Below, in pieces: positions 60,128-64,000 of a stretch of DNA of 64,000 nt (its first letter is position 1; every line of letters begins with the position of its first letter). The position numbers and the translations under genes were made by a program. The DNA comes from Odobenus rosmarus divergens (taxonomy: Eukaryota > Chordata > Mammalia > Carnivora > Odobenidae). Location: positions 813,677 to 877,676 of the forward strand of contig NW_004450562.1 of assembly GCF_000321225.1 (NCBI RefSeq), read 5' to 3'. The notes beneath the pieces are model-generated. The model saw only the letters and a program-made list of their open reading frames with translations. It was not told where the DNA came from and did no database searches.

Positions 60128-60589
60128 CAAATTGAACTTCTAAAGATGAAAAATACTATCAGAATTTTCTGACAATTGTATGAGAGTGTAGGGGCAGAAA
60201 GGAGAAGGAGATTGGGTGTCAAATGATGCCATTAGCAAGAACAAGGAATAAGGAAGGAAAGATGTGAATGGGAGTGGGGAAAATTGACTTTGGGGCTTAC
60301 TGGCTTTGAGGTGCTCTGTGATAGAACTCTGAGGAACTCCATCATTTAATGGATTGATAGAAAAAAGAGGAACTTATCAAAGCAGTTGAGAAGGTATGGT
60401 CCTAGAAGGAGAGGGAGAGCAGATACAAGAGGCTTCGTGGAAGCCAAAGCCCCATATTTCAAGGAAGAAATAGTTGGCATGACCAGCACTACAGAGATCA
60501 AATAAGAAAAAAACCGAGAAGTGGCCAAAGTGGTCTCTGGTAAGTAGGACCTGGCAGGTAGGAGGTCACTGATAATCTCACTTATGTGA

Positions 60590-60690
60590 TGGAAGGGACC
60601 CTATCTGTTTTGTTCACCCAGTGCATATTCTGCAGTTTCTGGAACTGAATAGGTGCTCAAAATAATTTGGCAAACGGATGGATGAATTCA
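60590..60690 (+). repeat. L2 3'-end fragment
   Basis: 'gttttgttcacccagtgcat' then 'gaactgaataggtgctcaaa' is the L2 terminus. Confidence 0.7.
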
Positions 60691-60777
60691 ATACTTATGA
60701 GATATTCTGTGGGTGGCAGAGCCTTTTTGTGATGAAAATTGTAGCAGATTTAGTGGGATCAAAAGGGCAGAAGCTAG

Positions 60778-61052
60778 GGATGCCTGGGTGGCTCAGTCAG
60801 TTAGGCATCTCACTCTTGATTTTAGCTCAGGTCATGATCTCAGGGTTGTGGAATTGAGCCTCGCATCCAGCTCCATGCTCAGTGAAGGGTCTGCTTGAGA
60901 TCCTCTCCCTCTACTCCCCTCCTCCCTGTCTTATGCCTGTGTGTGTGTGTGTGTGTGTGTGTGCACGCGCGCGCGTGCATGTGTGCACGCACAGGCACAA
61001 GCATGCTCACTTCTCTCTCTGTAAAATAAATTAAAAAAAAAACTTTTTTAAA
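60778..61052 (+). mobile_element. CAN-SINE with (GT)n/(CG)n expansion
   Basis: Perfect 17-bp TSD aaaagggcagaagctag at 60,761-60,777 and 61,053-61,069. The body carries about 75 bp of alternating purine-pyrimidine sequence, so the element is longer than its neighbours. Confidence 0.95.
60940..61000. repeat. Alternating GT / CG dinucleotide tract
   Basis: A (TG)n run at 60,940-60,962 passes into 'gtgcacgcgcgcgcgtgcat' then 'gtgtgcacgcacaggcacaa'. Long alternating purine-pyrimidine runs of this kind can adopt Z-DNA. Confidence 0.9.
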
Positions 61053-61257
61053 AAAAGGGCAGAAGCTAGACTACAGTAGATTCAGTGACTAGAAAGTGAA
61101 GAGAAGGCCATTGGAAGATGCAGGATCCAGTAAAACTTTTATGTTGGGAGGGGCCATGAATTTGCACAATATTGAGAAATTTGAAAAATACTGAGGCAGA
61201 AAAATATAGTGTTTCAGAACACACATATGTTTAGGTGTTGAATTGTATGGGCCAAAT

Positions 61258-61420
61258 GTTGTATACTGAACTCCTCTAGAGTTAATTAACTTCTCTGAGC
61301 CTTATTTCCTGGATCTGCAATAGTACTCCCTGTCTCATAAGGCTGTTGTCAGGATTTAATGAGGTAACAGGCAAAGTATTTGGAATTGTCCCTAGCTCAA
61401 TGAATGCTAGCTGGGACTGC
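61258..61420 (+). repeat. MIR element
   Basis: 'aacttctctgagccttattt', 'ctgtctcataaggctgttgt' and 'caggatttaatgaggtaaca' follow MIR. Confidence 0.85.
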
Positions 61421-62369
61421 CAAGAGGAAGGCACCATAAGAGACAGACAGGGGTGGTGGGCACGGGTGGCAGATTGCCTTGATGAGGAAGGAGTCTCTCA
61501 TTCCGAGAGAGGAGGGAAGGAGGAAGGGTGGGGTAGAGGTAGGTAAGCTCCAGAGAAATGAGGGAGTTCATGGAGCTGAAGTTTTATGTTATAGGGATGT
61601 GTAGCTTAAAAAGCTGCTTGAATTTTGAGAAAGGTTACTTGGATGTAAAAAAAACAAACACAAAAAACACAAAAAACCCCACACATTACAGCTTGGACAT
61701 GGAAAATGGAGGCGGTCTTGCAGAAGGTGTGTTAGAAATGCACTAGAGGGACGGCCGGAAAGGGGGGTGCTCTGGGTCAGTTTAAAATAACAGGCCCAAG
61801 TATCATTGTGTTTGAGCATTTGTATAGGTTAAATGAAGCATACCCTTTTAGCTACAATTTTGAAACTTAAAGCATCAGCCTCTAGCAGTTGAGAAGTACT
61901 GCAATATAGAAGTCTACATCTGATTAGGATAAAGAGGTAGGAAAATGTAACAGTTGGGGTTCTTTGTGAGTAAAAGAAAGGAACTCTGGCAAATTTGAGC
62001 AAAAATGAAAAATTCTGGAGCAGCTCACAGGATTTAAATGAAAGTTGGAGAACCATGTCTCAGAGAGCAAAGGCCCAAAGGCTTCTCTAGGGCCCAAGGG
62101 AACAAAAGCTGATAGCTTCTCTTTGCGGGACCTCGGGCCCTTCAGATGAGGCTTCACCTCCAAGCGTTTGTCCTGTAGAATCCCCTCAAGATTTAAATTC
62201 CTGGGAGAGAACAGGTCTGATTGGCTTGCCTCCAGGCACATGGTCACAATTACATTGCTTTCTGAATGTGTGACTTGAATCACCCCCATTCCCTCTTTGG
62301 TGAGGTCAGCTGGACCTTAAGAAGGATGGCTCCAGGAAAATAATCTAGTGTGCTGTTTTTCTTTTCTTT
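61421..62369. other. Intergenic, no feature seen
   Basis: An A/C-rich run near 61,647-61,685. Otherwise unique-looking, with no supported gene. Confidence 0.4.
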
Positions 62370-62760
62370 CTTTCCTACTTCAAGGAATAACACTTTATGT
62401 GTTTGCTCTGTGCCAGGCACTTGTTAGTAGAAAGAGATACAGTCAATAAAGAGCAAAACGAGACAAGGACTCTGCTCCCTTGGTGGGTAGAACTGTGGGA
62501 GATCAGCATTAATTCAACATTTAACTTAATGCTTATGCAATTGCAAACCAAGGAAACACTCTGAAGGAAATGAATACCTCTTGGAGAGAGGAGAGTCTGA
62601 TCTGATTGGGGGCTAAGGATTAGACTTCCTACAGGAAGAGATGCCAGAACTCAGATATGAGGGATGAGTGAAGAGCCTGACAAACATGCAAACAGTGTGT
62701 GCAAAGGGTCTGTGGCTGGAGGGAACCTGTGGTATACCCTAATGGCAGCACACCCTGAAA
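62370..62760 (-). repeat. L2 antisense remnant
   Basis: 'gctctgtgccaggcacttgt', 'agagatgccagaactcagat' and 'gtgtgcaaagggtctgtggc' in order follow reverse L2. Confidence 0.65.
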
Positions 62761-63013
62761 ATGGGACTTCTTTGCTTTTAGCATCTGACAAGTTTGACAT
62801 AAGTACAGGTTTATAGATGACTCCTTCTGTTCCTTTTTGTGATATCAGTATATTTCAATTAATAACAAAATTTTAAGTGTGGCTTTAATGAGGTCACCTT
62901 TTCTGAGGACACAAATGATTGCCTTTTTTGTGTATTTCAGCTGATCCATATCTAAAGGTTGAACATAAATTTTGCAAAGAAGTTGAGTCAAATTTTATCA
63001 AGATGTAGCTTTC

Positions 63014-63215
63014 GGGGCGCCTGGGTGGCTCAGTTGTTGGGCGCCTGCCTTCTGCTCGGGTCATGGTCCCGGGGTCCTGGGATCAAGCCCCGCATCGGGC
63101 TCCGTGCTCTGCGGGAGGCCTGCTTCTCCCTCTCCCACTCTCCCTGCTTGTGTTCCCTCTCTTGCTGTCTCTCTCTCTCTGTCAAATAAATAAATGAAAT
63201 CTTTAAAAACAAAAA
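63014..63215 (+). mobile_element. CAN-SINE
   Basis: Head ggggcgcctgggtggctcag. Perfect TSD aagatgtagctttc at 63,000-63,013 and 63,216-63,229. Confidence 0.97.
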
Positions 63216-63310
63216 AAGATGTAGCTTTCTATAGTATGATAATAAGGATCATGTTATATAACTCAATAAAGAAAAAGCAACTTAAAGCAAGTTTAAGAAT
63301 TTTACTTTAA

Positions 63311-63511
63311 GGGGCGCCTGGGTGGCTCAGTCATTGGACATCTGCCTTCGGCTCAGGTCATGATCCCAGAGTCCTGGGATGGAGTCCCACATCGGGCTCC
63401 CTGCTCCACAGGAAGCCTGCTTCTCCCTCTCCCACTCCCCCGGCTTGTGTTCCTGCTCTCGCTATCTTTCTCTCTGTCAAATGGATAAATAAAATCTAAA
63501 AAAAAAAAAAA
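63311..63511 (+). mobile_element. CAN-SINE
   Basis: Full-length. Imperfect TSD aattttactttaa (63,298-63,310) and aattctactgtaa (63,512-63,524). Confidence 0.94.
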
Positions 63512-63524
63512 AATTCTACTGTAA

Positions 63525-63852
63525 GTGGACTATTCTCTCTGGAGAATAATTACATACAATTTGCATAAACTGCAAGAGCCAAGATAGATGTTTTCATAGC
63601 TGTGTGTGTAATCATCAATTAAATATGACACCTTAAAACTTGTCTACTAAATAGAATTAAATGTTGATCATGGACACAATTGTTGCTTGAGCTTTAAAAA
63701 TTCTAGCAATACATTATTAACTATAAGATAAAATAGTCATGAAAACCCAGATCAAATTTTGCAGTTGTTCTTTGGAAGCATTTTTCATGCACAAATGTAA
63801 CCTGACCAAAATGAGTTTACTCCTTGGTGAGTCAGAAACTGCACAAGGTTGA
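63525..63852. other. Intergenic, no feature seen
   Basis: AT-rich unique-looking sequence. Confidence 0.4.
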
Positions 63853-64000
63853 GGGGTGCCTGGGTGACTCAGTCATTAAGTCTGCCTTCAGCTCAGGTCA
63901 TGATCCCAGGGTCCTGGCATAGAGCCCCACATCGGGCTCCCTGCTCCGCGGGAAGCCTGCTTCTCCCTCTCCCACTTCCCCTGCTTGTGTTCCCTCTCTC
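63853..64000 (+). mobile_element. CAN-SINE cut by window edge
   Basis: Head ggggtgcctgggtgactcag and part of the CT-rich body; the tail lies outside. Confidence 0.94.

Overview
The window is nuclear DNA of a placental carnivore. About fifty copies of the tRNA-Lys-derived carnivore SINE (CAN-SINE/SINEC) are present, with the typical head 'GCGCCTGGGTGGCTCAG', a CT-rich body and an 'AATAAATAAAATCTTT' tail. Many lie between intact target-site duplications (TSDs). The consensus matches the subfamilies of arctoid caniforms (bear, seal, mustelid or panda type) better than the dog SINEC_Cf or cat types. Carnivore L1 copies, ancient L2/MIR fragments and a few LTRs fill most of the rest.

One protein-coding gene is present: CCDC66, on the minus strand. 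Its CpG-island promoter and first exon lie near 44.5 kb. Fourteen coding exons can be placed with splice signals and consistent phase from 44,508 down to 6,759, giving 1,942 nt or 647 codons. The human protein is about 948 residues, so the C-terminal third must lie beyond the left edge. CCDC66 is a coiled-coil, microtubule-associated protein of centriolar satellites, centrosome and cilium; its loss causes progressive retinal atrophy in Schapendoes dogs.

Layout: 1-6.5 kb, tandem L1 copies with nested SINEs (intron 14). 6.7-13.7 kb, exons 14 to 9 with a solo LTR and a truncated L1 in introns. 13.7-28.7 kb, a 15-kb intron 9 filled by two old L1s and many SINEs. 28.7-33.9 kb, exons 8 to 4. 33.9-42.2 kb, intron 3 with a long L2 and a coding-like island. 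42.2-44.8 kb, exons 3 to 1 and promoter. 44.8-64 kb, intergenic DNA upstream of CCDC66 with L1, L2, MIR, MLT1-like and SINE repeats and no recognisable gene.

The main observation is at the exon 14 acceptor. The best-looking AG is out of frame and leads to a stop after a few codons, while a weaker AG 10 nt downstream keeps the frame. This could be a lineage-specific frameshift, a shifted acceptor or an assembly error. I saw no new multi-gene system, CRISPR array, RNA gene or bacterial/viral cassette.
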